64,000 bases of DNA from Companilactobacillus kimchii DSM 13961 = JCM 10707 (GCF_001435445.1 NZ_AZDH01000017.1:288936-352935); one strand, 5' to 3'; counted from the stretch's first letter, positions 8,433 to 18,447 are shown. Numbers and translations: made by a program. Notes: generated by a model from the letters alone, not told the origin.

Positions 8433-9641
8433 CTAATTCTGTGCATTCATATTATTTGATAAATCGCTGGAATTTTTATATTCAAGTTTGGAATAATTCA
8501 TACCAACAAATGTCGCAATGACAAAGAGGATTGCAAAAATAATTAACCCTGCTTCAAAAGTGAAGCCAGCTTCTTGATTGTCAAAGAGATTAGAAAGTGT
8601 TTTAGCAAAATATGGTGATAATAGCGTCCCTACATTAGCACAAGTCATAACTACTGAAGTGGAGAAAGCTACTTGACTAGCTGAAGTCATTCTATTGATA
8701 TTAGCTACCATTGAGGCCATAAAGATTGATACAGAGATACCTACCAAAATTACTCCTATACCACTTAGCATCAACGAACGTGAAATTGTTAAAATCAAAA
8801 ATGAAATAGTTGCAAACCCTAAACCAATTGCAGTAGTAAATTTAAACCAATGCTTTTGAACGAACATAAAAATAAATCCACCGGCTGCCATAGCAAAGGC
8901 CATTAATCCCAGCAAAGTACTGGCGTCTGCTGCCGTACCATAATTGCGTGAAACAACTAAGAGAGCAAATTTAATTGATATAAAAGCAAAAGTTGCATTA
9001 AATAGAAAAGCAAACAATGCTAAAGTCCAAATTTTACTATCAATTTTCTTACTGTCAGTCACAATTTCAGACTGATTACTATCAGTTACTTTTCCCACAG
9101 TTTTAGGAACGTAAACACCAACCAAAAGAATAATAGGTAAAACAATCAGGTAAACCCAATATGACATCTGCCAACCACTATTTAATAAAACACCGGCGGC
9201 ATAAGTCATAACAAACATCCCTAAACCTTGAAAAACACTAGAAAGTCCTAACATTCTTTGTTGTTCTCTACCTTGATACAATTGAATAATCAAAGATTGT
9301 GAGAATGACATTAATAGTCCTGTACCCAATCCTAAGATGATTCTTGAAGCAAATATTAACAGAAAGTTAACCGTAACAGCGGGAATTACACCACCTAGGA
9401 AAATCAATACAAGTCCCGTCATAATAGTCTTTTTAACACTAATAAGATCAGCTACCCAGTTGCTCACTGGCGTAAAAGCAATAATTCCTAATGAAGGAAT
9501 CGTCATTAATAATTCAATCGTTGTTGAACTTATGTTTGGAAAGCTCTTCATCATTAACGGGATTGTTGCCGCTGTTGCCCCTGCACTAACTGTGAAAACG
9601 GACAATATCAAAATTGCAAAACGTGTCATTATTTTTCTCAT
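8433..9641 (-). CDS. MFS transporter
   Basis: A 402-residue integral membrane protein with about 12 hydrophobic helices and the major-facilitator pattern (two six-helix halves joined by a hydrophilic loop near residue 190, DSNQSEIVTDSKK). The loop after helix 2 (DLISVKKTIMTG) is a degenerate form of the family's DxxGRR/K motif. Its start overlaps the rhamnosidase stop by four bases (ATGA), so the two are translationally coupled. Substrate is not readable from sequence; import of a rhamnoside or export of its aglycone is suggested by the operon. Confidence 0.85.
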   Translation of the reverse strand: MRKIMTRFAILILSVFTVSAGATAATIPLMMKSFPNISSTTIELLMTIPSLGIIAFTPVSNWVADLISVKKTIMTGLVLIFLGGVIPAVTVNFLLIFASRIILGLGTGLLMSFSQSLIIQLYQGREQQRMLGLSSVFQGLGMFVMTYAAGVLLNSGWQMSYWVYLIVLPIILLVGVYVPKTVGKVTDSNQSEIVTDSKKIDSKIWTLALFAFLFNATFAFISIKFALLVVSRNYGTAADASTLLGLMAFAMAAGGFIFMFVQKHWFKFTTAIGLGFATISFLILTISRSLMLSGIGVILVGISVSIFMASMVANINRMTSASQVAFSTSVVMTCANVGTLLSPYFAKTLSNLFDNQEAGFTFEAGLIIFAILFVIATFVGMNYSKLEYKNSSDLSNNMNAQN

Positions 9642-12445
9642 TTCAATTCATCTTCCTTTTCTATTTGCTCCTTAGCATAAGTTCTAAAGTATCGATCAAT
9701 GCGTGCTAACTGTTCATCATTCAAGGGAGTGAATCCAATTCCCTTCATTTCCCGACTTAACTGTAAAATTGAATAGTCTTTAAAATGATCAATGTTACCA
9801 GGCAATTCTAAGAACTCCCAAAATGGTACTAATTCTTTCAAATTGTTCGTTATTTCCTGATTATTCATAAATTTGTTTAAAGCTGTATGAACGCTAAAAG
9901 TATTAATAAAATTAATCTTGGGCTCATAAGATATTTCATGATGACCTGGCTGCAAAATATCGCCGTTCTGATGTTTGATACCATTGTCAACCCAGTTTTG
10001 AGTTCTTGGTAAAATCATTTGAGCTGGATTATCAAATGGTATATCCAAGATCACTTCTACTCGAGACCCTTGATGATCTGCTAATCTCCATTGAACTTTC
10101 AATTCGCCTGTATTTAATTTAGTTTTTCCACTCATTATTTTAAATTTAGGTGTTATTTGCGGTTGAATGATTAATCGCTTACCCTGTTTAATTCCTAAAA
10201 GATATTCATATGCCCACTGCATAACCGCTCCTGCTGAATAATGGTTAAGAGAGTTCATACCATTTTCATTAATATTGCCATCAGGTTGAATAGAATTCCA
10301 ACGCTCCCAAATAGTTGTTGCTCCAAGTCTTACTTCGTAAAGCCAGCTAGGATAATCATCATTAAGAAATATTTGAACAGCTAAATCATTTTGACCATTC
10401 TCAGACAGAGCTGGTAACAAATCTGGAGTTCCCACAAAGCCGGTGGTTAAATGATTTTGATCCTTTTCAATGCGACCAACTAATTTTTTAACGATCTCTT
10501 CATGAAAAGCTTGCAGATAAAGTCCTAATTTCAAACATAAGGCCAAAGCCGTTTGAGTATCAGTAATTAAACGTCCTCCGGCTGTATAAAATTCTGTAAT
10601 AAAAGCTTCTTTTATTTTTTCAGCTAGTAATTTGTAATACTCATGTTCTCTTTTAGAATGTAAAATTAATGCCGTCCGCGCCACAATCTTAGCTGACTGA
10701 TAGTAATAAGCACTTGCTATCAATTCATCCGGAGTTTTACCTTTCAGACGCATAATATCTTCTGTATCCAGGGCTAACCAATCGCCCAATTGATCGGAAT
10801 CCAACCAGAGAAATTCATTTTTAGTAGATTTAGCGTAATCATGAATCCAATCAACCCAAGACATCATAGCCCCAAAATTTTGACGTAAAATCGTACTGTC
10901 ATGAGATCTTAAGTAAGATACCCATGGGATAATAGTCGCTACATCACCCCAAACAGCTTTTCCACCATCTTTCCCGTCAACATTGGGAACATACAATGGA
11001 ACCTCACCGTTACGAAAACTTTGTTCGACAGCGATATCAAAAGCAAATTTTTTATTAAATTGATAAGTATCCATATTGTAACTTGCAGTCTTAGAGAATA
11101 TGGCTGCATCGCCTGTCCAACCCAAACGTTCATCACGTTGAGGACAATCTGTTGGGATATCTACAAAATTACTCTTCTGCCCCCATTTAATATTGCTAAA
11201 TAATTGATTCACTGCGGTATTATCAGTTTTGATTTGCCCAATTTCTTCCATATCTGAATACAAAGCTCTCGCATGAAAGAGTTTAAGATCAATATTCTCA
11301 GGAAAACCTATTAATTTAACATATCTAAAACCAAAATACGTAAAATGTGGTCTGATTAAATGTTTTGTACCATCGCTTACATAAGTAAAACTAGCTCTAG
11401 CTGAACGCAGATTATCACGATAAAGATTTCCCTTTTGAATAATCTCACCATATTGCAACTCTACCTTGGTTCCTTTGGGTAATGTATTTTCAAAAGTAAC
11501 CCAACCAGACATATTTTGACCAAAGTCTAAAACAATATCATTATCGACGGTATTAATCCTTTTAGCTTCAAAAATCTCATGTTCCTTAATAGGCAAACTC
11601 AAACGATCTCTTAAATGTTTTGTCGGTTGTTTAAATTCTTTTGTCGATAGATCTCTAGTACTCAAAGTCTCGTCGAAATCTTCTCCATAGTAAATTCCTG
11701 AATGGGATATATGTGAAGTTGCTATCTGCCAAGTAGAATCTGTTCCTAATATATGCTTAATTCCACTATCGTCTATATAATCTAATTCAGCATTAGCCAT
11801 TAAGACATTGCCGTATTGATTAGCTTTTCCACCATGAGTTTGAATACCTAGTTTTCCTTTGTACCAACCATCACCTAATGATATCTGCAAAGTATGAATG
11901 CCGGGCTCACTCAATAAATTGGAAACATCATGCGTTGCTATCTGAATATAGTAGTTATAATCGGTGAATCCAGGTGCCAAGTACTCATCACCTACTTTTT
12001 TTCCATCAATATAGGCTTCATACAAACCTAATCCTGTAATGTACAAGCGTGCCTGTTTAATTTTAGGAATTGTAATCTGTTTACGTAAATTAATTCCGTG
12101 TACACTCGTATCTTCACTACCAATCCATTTACTTTGCTGAAAACTATTCATTAATCCTGTTTCAAAAAAGGCTTTCTGTGAATAGGACTTGTCATTGGAT
12201 CTTAATTCAACCAAAACTTCGTATCTTGTTTTTCTAGTCAATTTAAATATTGGTTTAAAACTTAAATTATTGGCTGCCTGCCATTCAGTCATATAAATTA
12301 CTCTTCCTTGACAGGAGATTGTCATTTTCTTCTCCAAATCTTCAGGATAATTTTTAGACGATAATTCACAACTGATAAACAAGCTGTCAAAGTCAAAGCC
12401 AATCGGATTTTTCATGTGATTTATATATATTTGTTTGAATTCCAT
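9638..12445 (-). CDS. GH78 alpha-L-rhamnosidase
   Basis: A 935-residue glycoside hydrolase releasing terminal L-rhamnose from rhamnosides such as flavonoid glycosides. The hallmark DCPQRDERLGWTGDA, carrying the family's catalytic acid region, is near residue 435, followed by an (alpha/alpha)6-barrel segment and ARLYITGLGLYEAYIDG in the N-terminal beta-domain typical of bacterial rhamnosidases. No signal peptide, so it is intracellular. The last 60 or so residues (after HTALNKF) form a charged helical tail I do not know from the family. GGAGG precedes the ATG at 12445. It is first in an operon with the MFS transporter and esterase, and a cre site lies just upstream. Confidence 0.93.
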   Translation of the reverse strand: MEFKQIYINHMKNPIGFDFDSLFISCELSSKNYPEDLEKKMTISCQGRVIYMTEWQAANNLSFKPIFKLTRKTRYEVLVELRSNDKSYSQKAFFETGLMNSFQQSKWIGSEDTSVHGINLRKQITIPKIKQARLYITGLGLYEAYIDGKKVGDEYLAPGFTDYNYYIQIATHDVSNLLSEPGIHTLQISLGDGWYKGKLGIQTHGGKANQYGNVLMANAELDYIDDSGIKHILGTDSTWQIATSHISHSGIYYGEDFDETLSTRDLSTKEFKQPTKHLRDRLSLPIKEHEIFEAKRINTVDNDIVLDFGQNMSGWVTFENTLPKGTKVELQYGEIIQKGNLYRDNLRSARASFTYVSDGTKHLIRPHFTYFGFRYVKLIGFPENIDLKLFHARALYSDMEEIGQIKTDNTAVNQLFSNIKWGQKSNFVDIPTDCPQRDERLGWTGDAAIFSKTASYNMDTYQFNKKFAFDIAVEQSFRNGEVPLYVPNVDGKDGGKAVWGDVATIIPWVSYLRSHDSTILRQNFGAMMSWVDWIHDYAKSTKNEFLWLDSDQLGDWLALDTEDIMRLKGKTPDELIASAYYYQSAKIVARTALILHSKREHEYYKLLAEKIKEAFITEFYTAGGRLITDTQTALALCLKLGLYLQAFHEEIVKKLVGRIEKDQNHLTTGFVGTPDLLPALSENGQNDLAVQIFLNDDYPSWLYEVRLGATTIWERWNSIQPDGNINENGMNSLNHYSAGAVMQWAYEYLLGIKQGKRLIIQPQITPKFKIMSGKTKLNTGELKVQWRLADHQGSRVEVILDIPFDNPAQMILPRTQNWVDNGIKHQNGDILQPGHHEISYEPKINFINTFSVHTALNKFMNNQEITNNLKELVPFWEFLELPGNIDHFKDYSILQLSREMKGIGFTPLNDEQLARIDRYFRTYAKEQIEKEDELK

Positions 12446-12469
12446 TTAAAGTTCCTCCACAAAGCCTTT

Positions 12470-12484
12470 AGTAACCGCTTACAA
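12470..12484 (-). promoter_or_regulatory. cre site (CcpA) before the rhamnosidase operon
   Basis: On the minus strand TTGTAAGCGGTTACT fits the cre consensus WTGNAANCGNWNNCW at every fixed position. It begins two bases downstream of a TATACT that could serve as -10 (12487-12492), a position expected to block transcription, so glucose repression of the operon is likely. Confidence 0.7.
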
Positions 12485-12552
12485 ATAGTATAATAAGATA
12501 TTATCAATGGATTAATTGACTAATAATGCTATTTATTGTCTAAAAATACTTT

Positions 12553-12610
12553 TTAAAAAAATAACCTCACTAAGTCACACACGATTAGGTGTCATCTTAG
12601 TGAGGTTATT
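12553..12610 (-). terminator. Strong terminator after the TPR gene
   Basis: A 15-bp perfect stem (AATAACCTCACTAAG at 12560-12574 with its complement at 12596-12610) followed on the minus strand by a run of seven T. Confidence 0.9.
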
Positions 12611-12625
12611 ACTAATCCTAAATTT

Positions 12626-13870
12626 CTAAATTTGATCCAATAAATTATGCATTTCTTCATTATCAGGATCCTGTTTCAAGTACAGTTGGATAGCTGGCTT
12701 GAGAACGTCATTATTACCCGTACTACGAAGGATTTCAATTAAATCGGATAAGTAATCCAAGTTATCCTTAAAATCGTCGAGAACTAGCAAAATATTCTCC
12801 TGAGCTTTATTTACATCATCAGTTTCAAATTCTGACTTAGCTAAATTCCAAACTAATTTAGGATTATTACTGATATCGCGAACGTTTAATAAATCAAGAT
12901 TACTCTTAAATTGGCCTTTGGTTACATAATAATCACTCAATTTAATTACTAAAGGTAAAGGATTTTCGACTATTTTAATTCCCTTTTCAAGTATCTTGAT
13001 TGCTCCAGTTGGATCTTCCGCAGTACCAGCATCAAAAGCAATTTGGTAAAGATTGTCATCTAGTTCATTCAAATTCAAACCTAATTGTGCATACTTGAAG
13101 GCATCGGAATTCTTTTTAATGTTTAAATAGTCCTCAGCCAAGATTGAATATGCCGTTGGATAATCACGATTTGTCTCCAAAAGTTTTTCCAGGATACTGA
13201 TCGATTTATTATAATTCTTAACTTGATTATATAAGAAGCCTAATTGGAATTGTGCATCCTCATTCAACTCAATAGCATTCAAATCTTCATAAGCATCAAT
13301 AGCTTCTTCATATTGACCATCCCCTGCAAGGGAACTGGCCTTACGTAAAACAATTGAGATACCAGAGTAATTTTTAATCCCCATGTCTAGTAGCATGTCG
13401 TAATATGTCAAAGCCTTGCTAAACTTATTCTCATCAAAATAAACTTCAGCTAAAGCAAATTTGAATACTTCTTCATCAGGAAACTCTCTGATGCCACTTA
13501 ATAGTTTTTGTTCACTAACTTCGTACAAACCTTGGGATTGATATATATCGGCTGAAACCAGCAAATTTTCGGCATAAGCTGGCGAATCAGGTGTGATTTG
13601 AGAAATATAGCCTAAAGCTTGATCAGTATCTCCATCAGATACAGAAATCTCAGCTAAGCGAGACAAGATTTGCCCTTCAGTTGGATACATCGTTAATAAA
13701 TGGTCATAGACAGTCTTGGCTTGGACAGATAAGCCACGGCTCATCAAAGTCTCCGCTAGTGAAAATTGAGTCTGGTCATCATCTTGAGCAATTGATTCTT
13801 GAATTAAAGAGTCAACTTTCGAAAAGTCACCATCATCAATTGTTTCTATAACTTCATCTGCTTTACTCAA
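12626..13870 (-). CDS. Tetratricopeptide-repeat protein
   Basis: A 414-residue acidic protein built almost wholly from helical TPR pairs; recurrent patterns include ALAEVYFDENKFSKALTYYD, AQFQLGFLYNQVKNYNKSIS and ILAEDYLNIKKNSDAFKYA. TPR solenoids are protein-binding scaffolds; the partner is unknown. There is no signal peptide or membrane segment. The start codon is TTG at 13870 with GGAGG 7-8 bases upstream. It follows hup, as it does in many lactobacilli, but a terminator lies between them, so it is read by leak-through or its own promoter. Confidence 0.85.
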   Translation of the reverse strand: MSKADEVIETIDDGDFSKVDSLIQESIAQDDDQTQFSLAETLMSRGLSVQAKTVYDHLLTMYPTEGQILSRLAEISVSDGDTDQALGYISQITPDSPAYAENLLVSADIYQSQGLYEVSEQKLLSGIREFPDEEVFKFALAEVYFDENKFSKALTYYDMLLDMGIKNYSGISIVLRKASSLAGDGQYEEAIDAYEDLNAIELNEDAQFQLGFLYNQVKNYNKSISILEKLLETNRDYPTAYSILAEDYLNIKKNSDAFKYAQLGLNLNELDDNLYQIAFDAGTAEDPTGAIKILEKGIKIVENPLPLVIKLSDYYVTKGQFKSNLDLLNVRDISNNPKLVWNLAKSEFETDDVNKAQENILLVLDDFKDNLDYLSDLIEILRSTGNNDVLKPAIQLYLKQDPDNEEMHNLLDQI

Positions 13871-13893
13871 ATTGTTACCTCCATATTTTTGCG

Positions 13894-13919
13894 TAAAAAA
13901 AGACGGTCTAATGACCGCC
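13894..13919 (-). terminator. Terminator after hup
   Basis: Minus strand GGCGGTC-loop-GACCGTC followed by TTTTTTT. Confidence 0.85.
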
Positions 13920-13936
13920 CCTAATTTAAAAAAGAA

Positions 13937-14212
13937 TTATTTAACTGAATCCTTCAAAGCTTTACCTGGTTTAAATGCAGGAACCTTGCTTGCAGGAATC
14001 TTAATTTCTTCGCCTGTTTGTGGGTTGCGACCCTTACGAGCAGCACGTTGACGTACTTCGAAGTTACCAAAGCCGATCAATTGAACTTTGTTGCCTTCTG
14101 ATAAGTTTTCTTGGATTGTTTCAAAGACTGCATCAACAGCTGAAGTTGCATCCTTCTTTGTCAAACCAGTTTTACTTGCTACACTATCGATAAGTTCAGC
14201 TTTATTTGCCAT
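13937..14212 (-). CDS. hup: DNA-binding protein HU
   Basis: A 91-residue nucleoid protein that bends and compacts DNA as a dimer. It has the family signature [21 protein letters not shown] in the beta-arm region (residues about 46-66) and begins [16 protein letters not shown]. The ATG at 14212 has CGGAGG ten bases upstream. A promoter and a terminator bracket it, so it forms a single-gene unit, as expected for a very abundant protein. The start and length are standard for the family. Confidence 0.97.
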   Translation of the reverse strand: MANKAELIDSVASKTGLTKKDATSAVDAVFETIQENLSEGNKVQLIGFGNFEVRQRAARKGRNPQTGEEIKIPASKVPAFKPGKALKDSVK

Positions 14213-14289
14213 ATGTAAAAATACCTCCGAAATTTGTAAAAAATTTAGAACACATGAACTATTTGAATGCGTTCATTATTCTATTTACA

Positions 14290-14318
14290 AAACTACCATA
14301 GGAATGTCGATGTGGCAA
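14290..14318 (-). promoter_or_regulatory. Promoter of hup
   Basis: Minus strand: TTGCCA (14313-14318), a 17-base spacer, then TAGTTT (14290-14295) preceded by an extended TG. It leaves a leader of roughly 70 bases before the hup start. Confidence 0.6.
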
Positions 14319-14400
14319 GCATTTAAGCCGTTTTTTACGATAATTTTCTTTAAATATAAATATATTTATAAAAGCGTGTAAAATAGCACCGTTTTAGGCT

Positions 14401-15714
14401 CTATTTACGTTTTCTAGGCAAGATCTTAATCGGTGTTCCTTCAAAGTCAAATGTGTCTCGTAATTGATTTTTCAAGAAACGTTCATATGAAAAATGCAAT
14501 AATTCATTATCGTTAACGAAAACAACGAATGTTGGTGGCTGAATAGCTACTTGTGTCATGTAGTAAATACGTAATCTCTTACCATTAACTAATGGTGTTG
14601 GTGCGATTGAAGTAGCACGCAACAATAGATCATTTAGAACAGCTGATTGAATTCGACGGTGACGGTTATCGAAGACACGTGTCACTAGTTCTGGGATTTG
14701 ATCTAAACGTTGACCCTTAATTGCTGAAGTAAAGAGAATTGGAGCATATGACAAGTATTGGAACTCTGCTCTAATTTGATTTTCAAAGTCCTGCATAGTG
14801 TGGGTATCTTTCTTCAAAGCATCCCATTTGTTGACAACGATAATAACACCTTTACCAGCATTGTGGGCATAGCCAGCTACACGTTTGTCTTGTTCACGAA
14901 TACCTTCTTCAGCATTCAAAACAACACAGACAACATCCGACTTATCAATCGCACTCAACGCACGTAATACAGAGTACTTCTCTGTATTTTCATAGACCTT
15001 ACCACGTTTTCTAATACCGGCAGTATCAATCATTGTAAAGTCCTTATCGAGCTTTTCATCATGATACTTAGTATCGACAGCATCACGTGTCGTTCCTTGC
15101 ATATCGGAAACAATAACACGTTCATCGCCTAAAATAGCATTAACTAAAGATGACTTACCAACATTAGGACGGCCAATAAAACTAAACTTGATTGACTCAT
15201 CATCTATGTCTTTATCATCATTAGGAAATACTTTCACGATTTCATCTAACAAATCACCCAAACCAGTTCCTTGGGAACCAGAAATAGGATTAGGATCGCC
15301 AAATCCTAGTGAGTAAAAGTCATAAATGTTTTCACGTTGTTCTGGATTATCAGCTTTATTAACTGCTAAGACAACTGGTTTCTTCGTACGATAAAGAATT
15401 TTGGCAACATCCTCATCTTCTTTAGTAACACCATTTTGTCCATTAACAATAAAGACGATAACATCAGCTTCATCAATCGCAATTTCAGCTTGATTCTTGA
15501 TTTGAACTGACATCTTTTCTCCGCTCATTTCAATACCACCGGTATCAATTAAACGGAATTCTTTTCCAAGCCAACTAGCACGTGAATAAATACGATCTCT
15601 AGTTACACCTGGTGTATCTTCAACAATAGATAATCTTTCATTAATTATTCTATTGAAAATAGTAGATTTACCAACATTGGGGCGCCCTACTAACGCAACT
15701 ACTGGAACAGACAT
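14401..15714 (-). CDS. der: GTPase Der (EngA)
   Basis: An essential ribosome-assembly GTPase acting on the 50S subunit. It has two G domains in tandem, each with a P loop GRPNVGKS (near residues 9 and 181), DTPG/DTAG switch II motifs and NKAD/NKWD base-recognition motifs, followed by the C-terminal KH-like domain ending in KILPRKRK. Length 437 is standard. GGGAGG lies just before the ATG at 15714. It follows cmk by only 11 bases; the ribosomal protein S1 gene that often stands between them in lactobacilli is missing here. Confidence 0.97.
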   Translation of the reverse strand: MSVPVVALVGRPNVGKSTIFNRIINERLSIVEDTPGVTRDRIYSRASWLGKEFRLIDTGGIEMSGEKMSVQIKNQAEIAIDEADVIVFIVNGQNGVTKEDEDVAKILYRTKKPVVLAVNKADNPEQRENIYDFYSLGFGDPNPISGSQGTGLGDLLDEIVKVFPNDDKDIDDESIKFSFIGRPNVGKSSLVNAILGDERVIVSDMQGTTRDAVDTKYHDEKLDKDFTMIDTAGIRKRGKVYENTEKYSVLRALSAIDKSDVVCVVLNAEEGIREQDKRVAGYAHNAGKGVIIVVNKWDALKKDTHTMQDFENQIRAEFQYLSYAPILFTSAIKGQRLDQIPELVTRVFDNRHRRIQSAVLNDLLLRATSIAPTPLVNGKRLRIYYMTQVAIQPPTFVVFVNDNELLHFSYERFLKNQLRDTFDFEGTPIKILPRKRK

Positions 15715-15725
15715 AATCTGCCTCC

Positions 15726-16385
15726 CTACTTATGTTCATTAACAATTTCTGTAACTTTTTTAACAACTTCTTCAATGGTCATATCTGATGTATCAACTTC
15801 GATAGCGTCATCAGCTTTTTTCAATGGCGAAATCTCTCGATGTGAATCCTTGTAATCACGAGCAGCAATTTCATCTTGCAATTCTTTCAAAGGTGTATCG
15901 ATGCCACGTTCAAGGTTTTCCTTATAACGTCTTTGCGCACGTACTTCTACACTAGCAATTAAGAAAATTTTTACTTCGGCATTGGGCAAAACAGTCGTTC
16001 CAATATCACGACCATCCATTACGATATTAATATCGTTTGCCATATCTCGCTGCATTTGAACTAATTCCGTTCTAACTTCTTTGATTGCTGAGACTTGAGA
16101 AACGTTATTAGTTATCTCTTCTGTTCGAATAGCATCTGAAACGTCCTCATCATCTAAGTAAACGTGTTGACCATCTTCCTTATTAAGAAAATGGATCTTA
16201 TGTTCAGACATTAACTTCAAAATATTGAAAGTATCACCATACCCTACATTATTCTTTTTTGCAAGTAATGTTACTGTACGGTACATCGCACCAGTATCAC
16301 AATAAACAAAATCTAAATTTTTAGCAATTAATTTGGCAATAGTACTTTTACCGGCTGAAGCTGGTCCATCGATTGCAATTTGCAT
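15726..16385 (-). CDS. cmk: Cytidylate kinase
   Basis: Phosphorylates CMP and dCMP with ATP to recycle pyrimidine nucleotides. The P loop is [10 protein letters not shown] near residue 5, CDTGAMYR is the nucleotide-binding motif, and [12 protein letters not shown] and the lid region [10 protein letters not shown] are characteristic. At 219 residues it has the normal length. GGAGAG precedes the ATG at 16385. It is cotranscribed with der. Confidence 0.96.
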   Translation of the reverse strand: MQIAIDGPASAGKSTIAKLIAKNLDFVYCDTGAMYRTVTLLAKKNNVGYGDTFNILKLMSEHKIHFLNKEDGQHVYLDDEDVSDAIRTEEITNNVSQVSAIKEVRTELVQMQRDMANDINIVMDGRDIGTTVLPNAEVKIFLIASVEVRAQRRYKENLERGIDTPLKELQDEIAARDYKDSHREISPLKKADDAIEVDTSDMTIEEVVKKVTEIVNEHK

Positions 16386-16402
16386 CTACTTTTCTCTCCT
16401 TA

Positions 16403-16437
16403 ATAAAAGGGCCCAGACAAAATTGTCAGAGACCCTT
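16403..16437 (-). terminator. Terminator after the LysM gene
   Basis: Minus strand AAGGGTCTCTGACA pairs with TGTCTGGGCCCTT with two mismatches, followed by TTTTATT. It separates the LysM gene from cmk. Confidence 0.75.
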
Positions 16438-16447
16438 AATTACTTAT

Positions 16448-17617
16448 CTATTTTACTCTTAATGTTGTACCTGGTGTCAATGTTCCAACATTACCATTCA
16501 TACTCTTCAATTGAGCAGTTGTTAAATTGTTGTTGTAAGCAATTCTGAACCAGTTGTCACCGGCTTTAACTGTGTAATATGAAGTTCCACTATTTGCATT
16601 ACTATTTGAAGTAGTGCTTGAAGTGTTAGAACTGTCGGAACTATCAGTACTATTTGATTGGTTAGCTTGTGATTGTGAATCTGAACTTGTTGTTGAATTA
16701 GTTGTGTTGTTATCACTTGCTGTAGTATCACTACTATTTGAAGTAGTACTGTTACCATCATTTGTAGCATTTGAGTTAGAACTGTCATTATCCGTTGTAT
16801 CAGAATTATTACTACTATTGTTATTTGAAGAATTATTGCTGCTTGTTGACTTCTTAGTTGTTGTCTTCTTGGCAGCTTTCTTCTTAGGTGTAGCCTTTTT
16901 AGTAGTTTTCTTCTTTTTCTTAGTTGACTTGTCTTTATTCTCTACTGATTTAGCAGATTGAGTACTATCCAAGTCACCACCGCTACTACCTTTAACAGCA
17001 TTAATAACTACCGGTGTAAACATAATAATAATCAAGGCAATGACTAAAGTAACAACTAAAGTATGATTACCACGTTGTTTTTCTTTAGTTACAGCACGTG
17101 ACACATGCCCGTCATCGTCAGTATCAGTATCGAAACTGTTTTCCCAAGGCTTACTACTCTTTTTAGCGTCATCCTCTGCTTCATCATCAACTGAATCTTC
17201 TGGTTCAGATTGATTTGTTTCTTCAGATTCTACTGGCACAGGTATTGGTGCTTCAGGAGCTGACTGATCGTCTTCTGGTGCTGAGTCGTAATTATTATCG
17301 TTATAATTTGTTTCTGGATTATTATCCTGTTTTGCTTCGCTTAAATGATCTTGGCTTTCTTCAGATTGAAGACGGTCTGCAGATTCCTGATTCTCACTCA
17401 TTGCTGAGTCATCAGTATTTTCTTCTACAGGTGCATCATTAGAAGTTTGATCGTCAGAAACCGCACTAGTAGGTGTAGGTGTAACCACATCACTTGTGCC
17501 ATCACTAATTAGATGATATTTCTTCAAATCTTCGAGACTAACGGATCCCTCAAGTCCTTGTGTGGATTTAGGAACGCGAGAATCGCCAGACATATTGTTT
17601 TTATCCTTATCGGCCAT
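16448..17617 (-). CDS. Membrane-anchored LysM-domain protein (YpbE-like)
   Basis: A 389-residue protein with four parts: an acidic, disordered cytoplasmic N-terminus (to about residue 180), a single membrane helix HTLVVTLVIALIIIMFTPVV, a lysine-rich stretch and a long Ser/Thr/Asn-rich linker, and a C-terminal LysM module (YYTVKAGDNWFRIAYNNN to the end) that binds peptidoglycan glycans. This type II topology resembles Bacillus YpbE, which also lies near cmk and the fmnP/ribU region. The role is unknown, probably wall attachment. The ATG at 17617 follows AGGAGG. The linker DNA is repetitive, so length may vary among strains. Confidence 0.85.
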   Translation of the reverse strand: MADKDKNNMSGDSRVPKSTQGLEGSVSLEDLKKYHLISDGTSDVVTPTPTSAVSDDQTSNDAPVEENTDDSAMSENQESADRLQSEESQDHLSEAKQDNNPETNYNDNNYDSAPEDDQSAPEAPIPVPVESEETNQSEPEDSVDDEAEDDAKKSSKPWENSFDTDTDDDGHVSRAVTKEKQRGNHTLVVTLVIALIIIMFTPVVINAVKGSSGGDLDSTQSAKSVENKDKSTKKKKKTTKKATPKKKAAKKTTTKKSTSSNNSSNNNSSNNSDTTDNDSSNSNATNDGNSTTSNSSDTTASDNNTTNSTTSSDSQSQANQSNSTDSSDSSNTSSTTSNSNANSGTSYYTVKAGDNWFRIAYNNNLTTAQLKSMNGNVGTLTPGTTLRVK

Positions 17618-17707
17618 TAAAAACCAACCTCCTAATTTCTATCTCTTAAAGCATATCATAAAAGTTTAAAATTTTTCTTTAAAGATTTATAAAATTCTGT
17701 TAGTTTC

Positions 17708-18259
17708 TCATTTTATTGAGAAATGCCCTTTGATACGTGGATAAACAATCATCGTGGCCGCTGAAATAATCAGTGCCTTGACAATATTAAATGGTACCAC
17801 ACCTGTTGCCACATATTCGGCCAAACTCATATTTAGTTTCATTCCAATAACATTCATATAAAGTGGCATTACAACAAAATAGTTCAATAATGACATGATA
17901 ATCGTCATTACAACGGTTCCCGCAATCACTGCCATAACCTTCTTATTCCTCTTCCAGAAGTAATTGAAAGGTAATAATAAAGCAACTGAACCCACAAAAG
18001 CAGATCCATTACCAATCAAACCGGCTACGCCACTACCAGTAACAATCACATGCACCATTGATTTCAATAATGCAATCAAAACACCACCTACAGGACCAAA
18101 TGCAAAAGTTCCAATTAGCGTTACCACATCACTTAAATCAATTTTCAAGAAAGGTAACCAAAACAAAATTGGAAACTCGAAGAACATCAAAATCGTTCCC
18201 AATGCTGCAAAAACAGCTACTCCTATTACTTCATGCATCTTATCTAAACTTTTTCCCAT
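17708..18259 (-). CDS. ribU: Riboflavin ECF transporter, substrate-binding subunit
   Basis: A 183-residue membrane protein with about six helices, the S component that captures riboflavin and docks on the shared EcfAAT energising module (not in this window). It has the fold features of RibU, including the LGTILMFFEFPILFWLPFLKIDLSD segment and GPVGGVLIALLK. The upstream FMN riboswitch makes the substrate assignment strong. The ATG at 18259 is nine bases after GAGAGG; a TTG six codons upstream would cover that site and is rejected. Confidence 0.93.
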   Translation of the reverse strand: MGKSLDKMHEVIGVAVFAALGTILMFFEFPILFWLPFLKIDLSDVVTLIGTFAFGPVGGVLIALLKSMVHVIVTGSGVAGLIGNGSAFVGSVALLLPFNYFWKRNKKVMAVIAGTVVMTIIMSLLNYFVVMPLYMNVIGMKLNMSLAEYVATGVVPFNIVKALIISAATMIVYPRIKGHFSIK

Positions 18260-18290
18260 TAAAATCAACCTCTCCAATTGATTTCCAAAG

Positions 18291-18328
18291 AAAAAAGGCC
18301 TATTTTGGGCACACCAAAACAGACCTTA
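18291..18328 (-). terminator. Intrinsic terminator of the FMN riboswitch
   Basis: Minus strand GGTCTGTTTTGG pairs imperfectly with CCCAAAATAGGCC, followed by TTTTTT. It lies between the aptamer and ribU and is the expected expression platform: FMN binding should favour termination. Confidence 0.85.
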
Positions 18329-18334
18329 ACCTTC

Positions 18335-18447
18335 TGTTTTCTTTCATCTAGACTTTACTATCGGTATTGGGAATTCTCCAATTCAACCAGCAATGCTGGG
18401 TCGCGGACTTTACCGCCGGTCGGGAATTTCACCCTGCCCTGAAAACC
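18335..18447 (-). promoter_or_regulatory. FMN riboswitch (RFN element)
   Basis: The minus strand carries the conserved RFN blocks in order: AGGGCAGGGTGAAATTCCCG, ACCGGCGGTAAAGTCCGCGA, a variable hairpin with CCAGC/GCTGG, then AATACCGATAGTAAAGTC and GATGAAAGA. This is the full six-stem aptamer. It senses FMN and controls ribU through the adjoining terminator. Boundaries are approximate to a few bases. Confidence 0.95.

Noticed and set aside
16614-16961. Plus-strand ORF of 115 codons rich in Leu and Val
   Set aside because: It is the mirror of the Ser/Asn/Lys-rich linker of the LysM gene; no ribosome site and low-complexity composition.
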